Assembly: GCA_963922315.1 (NCBI GenBank)
Contig: CAWUID010000004.1
Coordinates: forward strand, 1 to 64,000
Length of the DNA stretch: 64,000 bases
Reading direction: 5' to 3'
Source: JAHDBG01 sp963922315
Lineage (GTDB): Bacteria > Pseudomonadota > Gammaproteobacteria > Chromatiales > Chromatiaceae
Of the stretch, positions 43,285 through 51,162 are shown one piece after another (within the stretch, counting starts at the first letter, position 1; each line of letters begins with the position of its first letter). A model generated the notes under the pieces. The model searched no databases and was not told the DNA's origin. It saw nothing but the letters and a program-made list of their open reading frames with translations. A program made the translations under genes and the position numbers.

Positions 43285-45159
43285 TCAGGTTGTTGCTGGT
43301 TTGGCAGCAGCACCGCTATTGTTACCATTATCTTTCCAGCCAACGGGTGGCTGAGCTTCTTTGCCTGCCATGATGTCTTTGATCTGGCCTTCGTCTATCG
43401 TTTCATAGCGCATCAGGCTGTCCGCCATAGCATGTAGTTTATCCAGATTATCCTGCAGGATTTTTTCGGCACGCTGGTAGTTGCGATCAATAAAGTTGCG
43501 GATTTCTTCGTCTATCGCATGAGCTGTGTCGTCTGACACATTTTTGTGTTGCGTGACGGATCGACCTAAAAACAGTTCTTCTTCGTCATCGCCATACGCC
43601 AGTGGCCCCATCCGGTCAGATAAGCCCCATTTTGTCACCATGTTGCGTGCGATTTCTGTGGCGCGCTTGATGTCATTTGAGGCACCTGTGGTGATGGCCT
43701 TTGCGCCGAAGATCAATTCTTCCGCGATTCTGCCACCGAACAGGCTGGATATCTGACTTTCCAGATATTCTTTACTGTGGCTGTAGCGGTCTTCTTCCGG
43801 CAGGAACATCGTGACACCCAGTGCGCGACCGCGCGGAATGATGGTCACTTTATACACCGGATCGTGTCCTGGTACATTCAGTCCGACAATGGCATGTCCC
43901 GCTTCATGATAAGCCGTCAGTCGTTTTTCTTCTTCTTTCATGACCATAGAACGGCGTTCTGCACCCATCATGATTTTGTCTTTTGCTCGTTCCATGTCCT
44001 CCATATCAATGATTTTTTTGTCTGCTCTGGCGGCGAGCAAAGCGGCTTCATTCACCAGATTTGCCAGGTCAGCACCGGAAAAGCCGGGGGTACCACGTGC
44101 GATCACGGATGCTTTCACATCTTCTGCCAGAGTCACTTTTTTCATGTGTACTTTCAGAATCTGCTCGCGCCCCAGAATGTCAGGCAATCCGACCACTACC
44201 TGGCGGTCAAACCGACCCGGGCGTAATAAGGCTGGATCCAGCACATCCGGGCGGTTGGTGGCAGCAATCACAATCACCCCGGCAGTCCCCTCAAATCCGT
44301 CCATTTCGACCAGCAATTGATTCAGGGTCTGTTCGCGTTCATCATGTCCGCCGCCCAGGCCAGCGCCACGGTGGCGACCAACGGCATCAATTTCGTCGAT
44401 AAAGATAATGCAAGGCGCATCTTTTGCGGCTTGTTCAAACATTTTGCGCACGCGCGAGGCACCCACACCAACGAACATTTCAACAAAATCAGAGCCGGAA
44501 ATCGCAAAAAACGGCACTTCTGCTTCCCCGGCGATGGCGCGGGCGAGTAAAGTTTTACCGGTTCCCGGCGGGCCAACCATCAGCACACCTTTCGGTATTT
44601 TGCCACCGAGCTTCTGAAATTTTTTCGGGTCGCGCAGAAAGTCAACGACTTCTTTCACTTCTTCTTTGGCTTCTTCACAACCGGCAACGTTATCGAATTT
44701 AACATCAATTTTGTCTTTCGCCAGCTTGCGTGCTTTGTTGCGGTTGAATGACATGGGGCCACGTCCCATCCCGCCCTGCATCTGACGCATAAAAAACAGC
44801 CAGATACCAATCAGCACAATCAATGGGAACCAGTTAATCAGGATCTGCATCAGCAGTGAAGGTTTTTCAGGCTCTTCCACCTTAAAAGATACATTGTTCG
44901 CCAGCAGATCGCTGACCAGCCAGATATCATGTGGTGCCATAGTGCGGAATTTGTTACCGCTGTTGGTGGTACCTTTAATTTCGGTAGCGCGCCCCGTGTC
45001 AACCAGCACAACGTCTGCGATGTTGTTAAGTTTGACCTCTTCCACAAATTTGGAGTATGAAATTTCGGGTACCTGCTGTTTACCGGAGCTATCAAAGTTA
45101 TTGAATAATGTCATCAGGACGACAGCAATAACAATCCACAGCAGAATATTTTTGGTCAT
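43285..45159 (-). CDS. ftsH: ATP-dependent zinc metalloprotease FtsH
   Basis: About 624 residues; membrane-anchored AAA+ protease that degrades LpxC, sigma-32 and unassembled membrane proteins. Two N-terminal helices flank a periplasmic domain (ILLWIVIAVVLMTLFNNF and ILINWFPLIVLIGIWLFFMRQMQGG). The AAA domain has GPPGTGKT, IIFIDEIDAVGRHRGAG and the arginine-finger region RPGRFDRQV; the protease has HEAGH and the third zinc ligand region SNDIKRAT. I chose the ATG at 45159 (MTKNILLW) over an in-frame TTG at 45168. It follows rlmE by about 48 bases, the normal operon. Confidence 0.98.
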   Translation of the reverse strand: MTKNILLWIVIAVVLMTLFNNFDSSGKQQVPEISYSKFVEEVKLNNIADVVLVDTGRATEIKGTTNSGNKFRTMAPHDIWLVSDLLANNVSFKVEEPEKPSLLMQILINWFPLIVLIGIWLFFMRQMQGGMGRGPMSFNRNKARKLAKDKIDVKFDNVAGCEEAKEEVKEVVDFLRDPKKFQKLGGKIPKGVLMVGPPGTGKTLLARAIAGEAEVPFFAISGSDFVEMFVGVGASRVRKMFEQAAKDAPCIIFIDEIDAVGRHRGAGLGGGHDEREQTLNQLLVEMDGFEGTAGVIVIAATNRPDVLDPALLRPGRFDRQVVVGLPDILGREQILKVHMKKVTLAEDVKASVIARGTPGFSGADLANLVNEAALLAARADKKIIDMEDMERAKDKIMMGAERRSMVMKEEEKRLTAYHEAGHAIVGLNVPGHDPVYKVTIIPRGRALGVTMFLPEEDRYSHSKEYLESQISSLFGGRIAEELIFGAKAITTGASNDIKRATEIARNMVTKWGLSDRMGPLAYGDDEEELFLGRSVTQHKNVSDDTAHAIDEEIRNFIDRNYQRAEKILQDNLDKLHAMADSLMRYETIDEGQIKDIMAGKEAQPPVGWKDNGNNSGAAAKPATT

Positions 45160-45207
45160 GTCGCTCAAGTTGAATGTACTCCGGACAGGTGCCTGATACG
45201 GGATCAG

Positions 45208-45834
45208 TCAGCAGGTGGGATGATAGTGTTTGGCTACAAGATACAGTTCGCGACTGCGGGCGCGGGAGGCATCGGGTTTACGCAGTTTAGCCTGACGGAA
45301 GCAGGTACGGACTGTTTGCAGGAAAGCATCAAAGCCTTCTCCTTGAAACAGTTTGATCACTGCGTGGCCGCCGGTAGTTAAGTGCTCCTGACAGAATGCC
45401 AGAGCCAATTCGCACAGATACATCGCGCGCGGTTGGTCAACCGCCATCACTCCGCTTATATTGGGGGCCATATCGGAGATTACAAGGTCAGGCCGCCGCC
45501 CTGCCAGGGTGTCTGCCAGTTGTTGCACAGTTGTGGCATCGTGAAAATCGCCCTGAATCAGAGTGGTTCCCGGAATCGGATCAATTGGCAGTCGGTCAAG
45601 TCCGATCAATGTGCTGCCAGGCCCTGCGACGTCAGCTGCGACCTGCAACCAGCCACCGGGGGCCGCCCCCAGATCCACAATCGTCTGGCCGGGGCGTAAA
45701 AAACGGTCTTTTTCATTCAGTTGCAACAATTTATAAGCAGCACGCGAACGATAGCCTGCTTGTTGAGCTCGTTGCACGTAATGATCCTGTGCCTGACGCT
45801 GTAACCAGCGCTGGCTGCTATTTGATCGTCCCAT
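45208..45834 (-). CDS. rlmE: 23S rRNA 2'-O-methyltransferase RlmE (RrmJ/FtsJ)
   Basis: A 208-residue SAM methyltransferase that modifies U2552 in the 23S rRNA A-loop. Seen: YRSRAAYKLLQLNEKDRFLRPGQTIVDLGAAPGGWLQVA (catalytic Lys and SAM-binding site), DLVISDMAPNISGV (catalytic Asp), GGHAVIKLFQGEGF (catalytic Lys) and PDASRARSRELYLVAKHY (catalytic Glu). The K-D-K-E tetrad is complete. It is the first gene of the rlmE-ftsH-folP-glmM run. Confidence 0.97.
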   Translation of the reverse strand: MGRSNSSQRWLQRQAQDHYVQRAQQAGYRSRAAYKLLQLNEKDRFLRPGQTIVDLGAAPGGWLQVAADVAGPGSTLIGLDRLPIDPIPGTTLIQGDFHDATTVQQLADTLAGRRPDLVISDMAPNISGVMAVDQPRAMYLCELALAFCQEHLTTGGHAVIKLFQGEGFDAFLQTVRTCFRQAKLRKPDASRARSRELYLVAKHYHPTC

Positions 45835-45978
45835 ACAAAGAAGTTCCTGATAAATTTTCGCCAGTAATAGTCTGACAATTCTGATTCACGATATCGTTTC
45901 CTGTTTTGCTGATTACCGCACTGTTTAGGTCAGTCATAACGATGAAAATGTTATCTGAAGTATGTCATTAAATTTAAA

Positions 45979-46058
45979 TCGTGGGCGAGGTAAGAAACCT
46001 CACCCACGACCAGAGGGGCGAGAGCTATGCTTCTCTCCCTTCAGCAACCCCCCTGGTC
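45979..46058. other. Adjacent hairpins in the rlmE upstream region
   Basis: Within the 267-base gap 45835-46101. First hairpin: TCGTGGG.GAGGT with ACCTC.CCCACGA (45979-45993 and 45998-46009), loop AAGAA. Second: GACCAG with CTGGTC (46008-46013 and 46053-46058) enclosing GGGG/CCCC and GAGAG/CTCTC. A T tract follows neither closely. They could be a bidirectional terminator for the convergent end of the DUF2256 operon, a REP-like element or a small structured RNA. The remaining bases of the gap show nothing else I can support. Confidence 0.6.
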
Positions 46059-46101
46059 TTGTCCCTGTCGCAAGCAGTGGGGAATACTAAAATTTAAGCC
46101 G

Positions 46102-46260
46102 CTATTCTGATTCATTAAAAACATATGTTTTTCTTTTTCCTGAACAAGCTTTAGAACAATATTTAACCTGATTCCATACCTTTTTCCATTTTTTACGCCA
46201 GACGAATGGACGCTTACAGACAAGGCATATTTTAGTGGGTAAATCAGACTTTTTTTTCAT
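46102..46260 (-). CDS. DUF2256 zinc-ribbon-like small protein
   Basis: A 52-residue basic protein: MKKKSDLPTKICLVCKRPFVWRKKW, then YCSKACSGKRK. The CxxC...CxxxC cysteines and the PFxWRKKW core are the DUF2256 signature. Family members are almost always encoded next to a photolyase-related protein, as here: the start ATG overlaps the photolyase stop (ATGA). The function is unknown; zinc binding is likely from the cysteines. Confidence 0.85.
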   Translation of the reverse strand: MKKKSDLPTKICLVCKRPFVWRKKWKKVWNQVKYCSKACSGKRKTYVFNESE

Positions 46261-47783
46261 GAGAGGTTGCTTAAGAAGTGCCTGCTGTCATGACGAATAG
46301 CTTGTTGTTTTTCTTCACTCATACGATCAAAAGTCTTATACATCATACTCATGCGAGGATTGCCCGCCAGTTTTTCACGGTTACGATCAAGAAAGTCCCA
46401 ATACAGATAATTGAAAGGACATGCATCGGGACCATGCTTTTTTTTCACTTTATAGCTGCATTTTTTGCAATAATCAGACATCTTGTTAATGTAGCTACCG
46501 CCAGCGGCATAAGGTTTGCTGGCCAGATAACCACCATCGGCAAACAAAATCATCCCTGATACATTAGGAAGCTTTACCCATTCATAGGCATCAGCATAAA
46601 CAACCAAAAACCATTCATTCACATCTTCAGGGCGAATGCCAGCGAGCAAAGCAAAATTTCCAAGTACCATCAGGCGCTGAATGTGATGAGCATAAGCGTT
46701 TTGTCTGGTTTCAATAATACACTGATGCAGACAATTCATCTTTGTGTTTGCCGTCCAGTAAAAGCTCGGTAATTCCCGCGATGCAGCAAAAAAGTTTACA
46801 TCTGCATATTCTGGCATTTTAAGCCAGTAAATACCGCGTACATATTCACGCCAACCGATGATCTGGCGGATAAATCCTTCAACTGCATTGAGTGGTGCTT
46901 TTCCCTGATAATATGCTTTTTCTGCGGCTTGTATGCATTCAAGGGGGAGAAGCAGACCACAGTTCAGATAAAAACTGATGTGTGAGTGATACATCCAGGG
47001 CTCGCCTTGCAGCATGGCATCTTGATAATCACCAAAATGATACAAACGCTGAGTGATGAACCGGTGAAGAACTTGCAGTGCATCTTTACGTGTAACAGCA
47101 AAATAAAATGGCTCTACATTTCCGAAATGATTGTTAAACCGTTCAGAAACCAGAGCCATAACATCCTGAGTGATCTCGTCAACTTTTCCGCTATAGGGTG
47201 GCGGTATATTAACTTTGCTTTTTATTGATTTACGGTTTTCTGTATCATAGTTCCATTGCTTGCCAACGGGAGTGTCGTCTTCCATCATTAAGATATGATA
47301 CTTTTTTCGCATTTCACGGTAAAAGTATTCCATGCGCAGCTGTTTGCGATTTTTAGCCCAGGATGCAAAATCATCAATGCGGCATAAAAAGCGGTCATCT
47401 TCTCTGATTTCAACCGGAATGCCCAGGTCGTCTTCCCAATGTCTTATATCCTCAAGTACCCGGTATTCACCCGGATGCGTCACGACAATGCGGTCAAAAG
47501 TATATTTTTGCAGAACGTTTCTTAACTCACTTTTGATTGAGCCTGTGTTATCAGGGTCATCCAGTTTCGTATATTCAATATTATAGCCCTTATCTCTCAG
47601 GGCCTCAGCAAAATGCCTCATTGCTGAAAACAAAAAAGCAATTTTCTTTTTATGGTGCTTAACGTAAGTCGCTTCATCCCAGACCTCACACATTAAAATG
47701 ACATCTTTTCCGGGAATATGATGTTTAAGGCTGGAAATAGTCTCAGCGAGCTGGTCACCTAAAATAACGCTCAGAGTTTTCAC
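46257..47783 (-). CDS. Cryptochrome/photolyase-related protein (FeS-BCP type)
   Basis: About 508 residues of the deoxyribodipyrimidine photolyase-related family (prokaryotic 6-4 photolyase-like, iron-sulfur bacterial cryptochromes). Seen: LSVILGDQLAETI at the start, VTHPGEYRVL, FHSHISFYLNCGLLLP-like YHSHISFYLNCGLLLP, VEGFIRQIIGWREYVRGIYWL, AYAHHIQRLMVLGNFALLAGIRPEDVNEWF, ADAYEWVKLPNVSGMILFADGG, and the late Cys cluster CKKCSYKVKKKHGPDACPFNYLYWDFL. The four Cys positions expected for the [4Fe-4S] cluster are present. I chose the GTG start at 47783 because it overlaps the preceding stop (GTGA) and gives the normal family N-terminus VKTLSVILGD; the ATG at 47816 lies inside the previous gene. Confidence 0.93.
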   Translation of the reverse strand: MKTLSVILGDQLAETISSLKHHIPGKDVILMCEVWDEATYVKHHKKKIAFLFSAMRHFAEALRDKGYNIEYTKLDDPDNTGSIKSELRNVLQKYTFDRIVVTHPGEYRVLEDIRHWEDDLGIPVEIREDDRFLCRIDDFASWAKNRKQLRMEYFYREMRKKYHILMMEDDTPVGKQWNYDTENRKSIKSKVNIPPPYSGKVDEITQDVMALVSERFNNHFGNVEPFYFAVTRKDALQVLHRFITQRLYHFGDYQDAMLQGEPWMYHSHISFYLNCGLLLPLECIQAAEKAYYQGKAPLNAVEGFIRQIIGWREYVRGIYWLKMPEYADVNFFAASRELPSFYWTANTKMNCLHQCIIETRQNAYAHHIQRLMVLGNFALLAGIRPEDVNEWFLVVYADAYEWVKLPNVSGMILFADGGYLASKPYAAGGSYINKMSDYCKKCSYKVKKKHGPDACPFNYLYWDFLDRNREKLAGNPRMSMMYKTFDRMSEEKQQAIRHDSRHFLSNLS

Positions 47784-48481
47784 GGTAATATCTCTTCGCC
47801 GCTCCAGGCAAAACATTTCCCCGTTTGCTCTGGAGTCAGACCTTCTAAAATTCCCAACAATTTTTTTGCAGAATATTCGGGTGTGAATAAATTTTCATCT
47901 GCAACATTGCGCTGAAACGGCTCTGATAAATGACTTTTCACTGTCCCGGGGTGCAGTCCAACAATGATTGCCTGCTTATTTCTTCTGTTAATTTCAATAG
48001 CTGCATTTTTGATGATCATGTTTAATGCTGCTTTCGAAGCACGATAAGCATACCAGCCGCCAAGACGATTATCTGAGATGCTACCTACACGTGCTGACAA
48101 TGCGGCAAATATTGATGTTTTTTCTTTGTTCAATTTTGGTAAAAAATATTTGGCTATCAGTGCAGGCGTAATAGTATTCGCCTCGAAAAGCTGGTGAAAC
48201 TTATCTGCTGATAAATCTTTCAGGCTTTTTTCAGGCATCAATCTGTCACCATGCAGGATACCATTCGGTACAATGACTAAATCTAAAGGCCTGGTCTTTG
48301 CGGCCAGTGTGGCAGCTTCAGCAATAGAATCTTCACTGCTATAATCAATCGGATACTCTCCATTTCGAGAAAAAGTATAAATCTCAGCACTTGGATACTT
48401 TTTACACAAGAGTGCTGTAAAAGCACTTCCCAAAGCACCAGAAGCACCTAAAATTGCTATATTTTTCGGATCAAATTCCAT
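47780..48481 (-). CDS. Short-chain dehydrogenase/reductase (C-factor-like)
   Basis: A 233-residue Rossmann-fold oxidoreductase: nucleotide-binding ILGASGALGSAF, FEANTITPALIAKYFLPKL, and the catalytic YAYRASKAALNMIIKNAAIE (YxxxK) with Ser in ALSARVGSISDN. VGLHPGTVKSHLSEPFQ is typical of the CsgA/C-factor subgroup. It is the first gene of a tightly overlapping operon with the photolyase-related gene and DUF2256, a grouping that suggests a role in light or oxidative stress. The substrate is unknown. The 247 bases upstream (48482-48728) contain no gene; a TATAAT at 48660-48665 could serve the divergent hydrolase, without a clear -35. Confidence 0.88.
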   Translation of the reverse strand: MEFDPKNIAILGASGALGSAFTALLCKKYPSAEIYTFSRNGEYPIDYSSEDSIAEAATLAAKTRPLDLVIVPNGILHGDRLMPEKSLKDLSADKFHQLFEANTITPALIAKYFLPKLNKEKTSIFAALSARVGSISDNRLGGWYAYRASKAALNMIIKNAAIEINRRNKQAIIVGLHPGTVKSHLSEPFQRNVADENLFTPEYSAKKLLGILEGLTPEQTGKCFAWSGEEILP

Positions 48482-48728
48482 AAATCACCTTGTTTTTACC
48501 TTATTCTGGCTGAATGTTAAATCTGAGTACACCCCGCAGCTTGATCTGACAGGGCCGATAGTTCAGATAGTGAGTCAATTTTAAGCCGCTTGTGGTGGCG
48601 CTCGAAATTAAAGAACTCCGGGTGTCTGTTGATTCTCCATAGTGTTCACCGCAGTAGTATATAATGATGAAAGCGTGTCGTGTTCAGAAGCCTCCTGTTG
48701 ATGTTCTTAAGCAAATACGAGTACAAAT

Positions 48729-49502
48729 ATGGTGACATTGCAATACCAAACCTACGGTAGTGTCGGGTGTCCGGCATTGATATTACTGCATGGTTTGCTG
48801 GGTTCTTCTACTAACTGGAGCAGCATCGGGCGGCAATTGTCTACAGATTATTATGTGCTGGTGCCTGATTTACGCAACCATGGCAATTCCCCGCATGTTG
48901 ACGGTATGACCTATACCGAAATGACGCAGGATCTGATCGGGCTGCTGGAACATGAGCGGATCGCACAAGCGACCTTCGTCGGACATAGTATGGGAGGTAA
49001 GCTGGCGATGCGCTTTGCCTTGCTTGCACCACACCGGGTGCGAGCTCTCGGTGTGGTTGACGTCTGTCCCGTCACCTATAACCATACATTCGATCATTAT
49101 TTTGATCTGTTTGCGAGTATTGACCTGACGCGTATTCATCGTCGCGATGATGCACAACAACAAATGATTGCTGCGGGTATCGATGAAGTGATGCAGTTTT
49201 TCCTGCTGCAAAATCTGCGTAAAACCGCAACAGGTTGGGCCTGGCGCATCAATCTCGCGGCGCTGAAAGCCGGGCAGCCTGATATTACCGGCTTTGATGC
49301 ACCACTGGGTTATCGTTATGACGGCAAGACCTGGGTGATTTATGGTACTGAATCTGACTATGTGTTGCCGGAATATGGCGCCACACTCAGTGCTTATTTT
49401 CCAGGTGTGGCTTTGCACGCGGTTGTCGGTGCCGGGCACTGGGTACATGTTGATCAGCCGCAACAGTTTATCCGGACATTGCAGCAATTTCTGGAAACAT
49501 GA
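48729..49502 (+). CDS. Alpha/beta hydrolase of the YbfF esterase type
   Basis: A 257-residue soluble hydrolase: LILLHGLLGSSTNW (oxyanion region), LVPDLRNHGNSPH, the nucleophile elbow VGHSMGGKLAMRFAL, an acidic residue around VVDVCPV, and the catalytic His in VGAGHWVHVDQP. NHGNSPH and the short lid region match the YbfF acyl-CoA/ester thioesterase-like family. It stands alone, divergent from the SDR operon, and its substrate is not predictable. Unrelated secreted genes follow 86 bases downstream. Confidence 0.9.
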   Translation: MVTLQYQTYGSVGCPALILLHGLLGSSTNWSSIGRQLSTDYYVLVPDLRNHGNSPHVDGMTYTEMTQDLIGLLEHERIAQATFVGHSMGGKLAMRFALLAPHRVRALGVVDVCPVTYNHTFDHYFDLFASIDLTRIHRRDDAQQQMIAAGIDEVMQFFLLQNLRKTATGWAWRINLAALKAGQPDITGFDAPLGYRYDGKTWVIYGTESDYVLPEYGATLSAYFPGVALHAVVGAGHWVHVDQPQQFIRTLQQFLET

Positions 49503-49588
49503 CAGAGCGATCAATCTTTGTTAAAGCCCGCACAAAAATCGAATGATCTATTTATCATATTCTGACCCCTTTTTATGAGGAGGCCTAC

Positions 49589-51148
49589 ATGCTGAATAAT
49601 TATCTGGCAAATGCTGTTATTGCTCTGACAGCGCTGATGTCCCATCAGCTATACGCGGCGACATGTGAGTTCATTGTATCTAATGAATGGAACAGTGGCT
49701 TTACCTCGTCTATTGCGATCACGAATGACACGAATCAAGTCATTGATGGTTGGAAGGTAGCGATTGATTTTGCTGGTGATGCAAAGATTACCGGTATGTG
49801 GAATGCTGATCATAACGATCAGATATTTCCGGATCAGGCGACTGATGCAGGTTATAACGGTCAGATATTACCTGGTGGGAAGATACAGTTCGGATTTAAT
49901 TCACAAAAATCTGTGCCGGGTTCACCTGCACCAATCCCGGCCCTTAGTGGCATTTGTGCAGAGGATGATAGCGATTCAGACACGCCACCACCACAGGCCG
50001 AACCATCACCAGAGCCTGCAGGTGCTGCTGCACAATGTGACTACATTTTGCGGAATCAATGGCGGAATGGTTTTACGGCAGCAGTAAAAATCAGGAATGT
50101 TAGAAAACAGCCCATCGAAGGCTGGGCAGTATCTTTGGCATTTCCTGCGGGTGTGCAGATTACTAACCACTGGAATTCGGCTCGTGATCCGATCAAATCT
50201 GATCAGTTAGTCAACCTTGGTTGGAATGCCAACATACAGCCCGGCGGCGCGGTTGAGTTCGGGTTACAGGGTAGCAAATCATCACCAGGTCTGGATGTGA
50301 CTCCGGTGCTTGGTGGCATCTGCGGCGATGATGCGGCGCCCTCTAATCAACCGCCTGTTGCACAGGTAACTGCTTCGCCCCGGCAGGGCACCGCGCCGTT
50401 AGCTGTCAACTTCAATGGCAGTGGATCTGTTGATTCTGATGGTGACAATCTGAGTTATCTCTGGAATTTTGGTGATGGTAATACCGCAAATACAGCAACA
50501 GCCGTGCATACCTATACCGCAGCGGGTACATATGCTGTCTCTCTGACAGTGACGGACACAGCAGGAGATTCAGATGTTGCCAGACTGACGATTACCGTCA
50601 CGACTCAGGAGCCGGTGCAGCCGACCGCTGCGTATCGTCTGGACGCTGCGCGATCATCGTTATATTTTGTTTCAACCAAAAAGGTACATGTTGTAGAAAC
50701 GCATACCTTCGGCACACTCAGTGGTGACATTACGGCGGATGGTGCGGCGGCGGTACGCATTGATCTGGATAGTGTGGATACTGGCATCGATATTCGTGAT
50801 GAACGGATGCGCAATTTTTTGTTTGAAACAGCGACCTTTCAGTCTGCCGATATCACTCTGGATGTCGCGCTGGCAGATGTCTCCGATTTGCCAGTGGGCC
50901 AGTCACTGCAACGAATAATCACACCAACGCTGGACTTGCATGGGTTCAGTGTTCCGTTATCGGCTTCCGTGCTGATCACAAAACTGGCAGATGATACACT
51001 CCTGGTGCAGAACGTCAGCCCGGTGATTGTGAAAGCGGCCGATTTTGGTCTGGTCGACGGCATTGAGATATTGCGGGATCTGGCGAAGCTTAGCGTGATC
51101 AGTTATTCGGTGCCGGTTAATTTCACCCTCATCTTCAAACAACAATGA
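49589..51148 (+). CDS. Secreted CBM2-CBM2-PKD-YceI-like protein
   Basis: A 519-residue secreted protein. Signal peptide about 1-23 (MSHQLYAA end). Two CBM2 modules (about 25-128 and 148-248) each begin CEF/CDY, contain NEWNSGF or NQWRNGF and the surface Trp residues, and end with a Cys in GGICG or SGICA, joined by a Pro/Glu/Ser linker. A PKD domain (about 255-340) has YLWNFGDGNTANTATAVHTYTAAGTY. The C-terminal 170 residues match the YceI-like beta barrel (YRLDAARSSLYFVSTKK, FGTLSGDI, IDLDSVDTGIDIRDERMRNFLFE). CBM2 binds cellulose or chitin; YceI domains bind lipid-like molecules. There is no catalytic domain. The ribosome-binding site is GAGGAGG. Confidence 0.88.
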   Translation: MLNNYLANAVIALTALMSHQLYAATCEFIVSNEWNSGFTSSIAITNDTNQVIDGWKVAIDFAGDAKITGMWNADHNDQIFPDQATDAGYNGQILPGGKIQFGFNSQKSVPGSPAPIPALSGICAEDDSDSDTPPPQAEPSPEPAGAAAQCDYILRNQWRNGFTAAVKIRNVRKQPIEGWAVSLAFPAGVQITNHWNSARDPIKSDQLVNLGWNANIQPGGAVEFGLQGSKSSPGLDVTPVLGGICGDDAAPSNQPPVAQVTASPRQGTAPLAVNFNGSGSVDSDGDNLSYLWNFGDGNTANTATAVHTYTAAGTYAVSLTVTDTAGDSDVARLTITVTTQEPVQPTAAYRLDAARSSLYFVSTKKVHVVETHTFGTLSGDITADGAAAVRIDLDSVDTGIDIRDERMRNFLFETATFQSADITLDVALADVSDLPVGQSLQRIITPTLDLHGFSVPLSASVLITKLADDTLLVQNVSPVIVKAADFGLVDGIEILRDLAKLSVISYSVPVNFTLIFKQQ

Positions 51149-51162
51149 TTGTGGGAGGAAAG

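Noticed and set aside
48630..48670. Sigma-70 promoter for the hydrolase at 48729
   Set aside because: TATAAT at 48660-48665 is good, but no acceptable -35 hexamer lies 16-18 bases upstream; noted only as a weak possibility.
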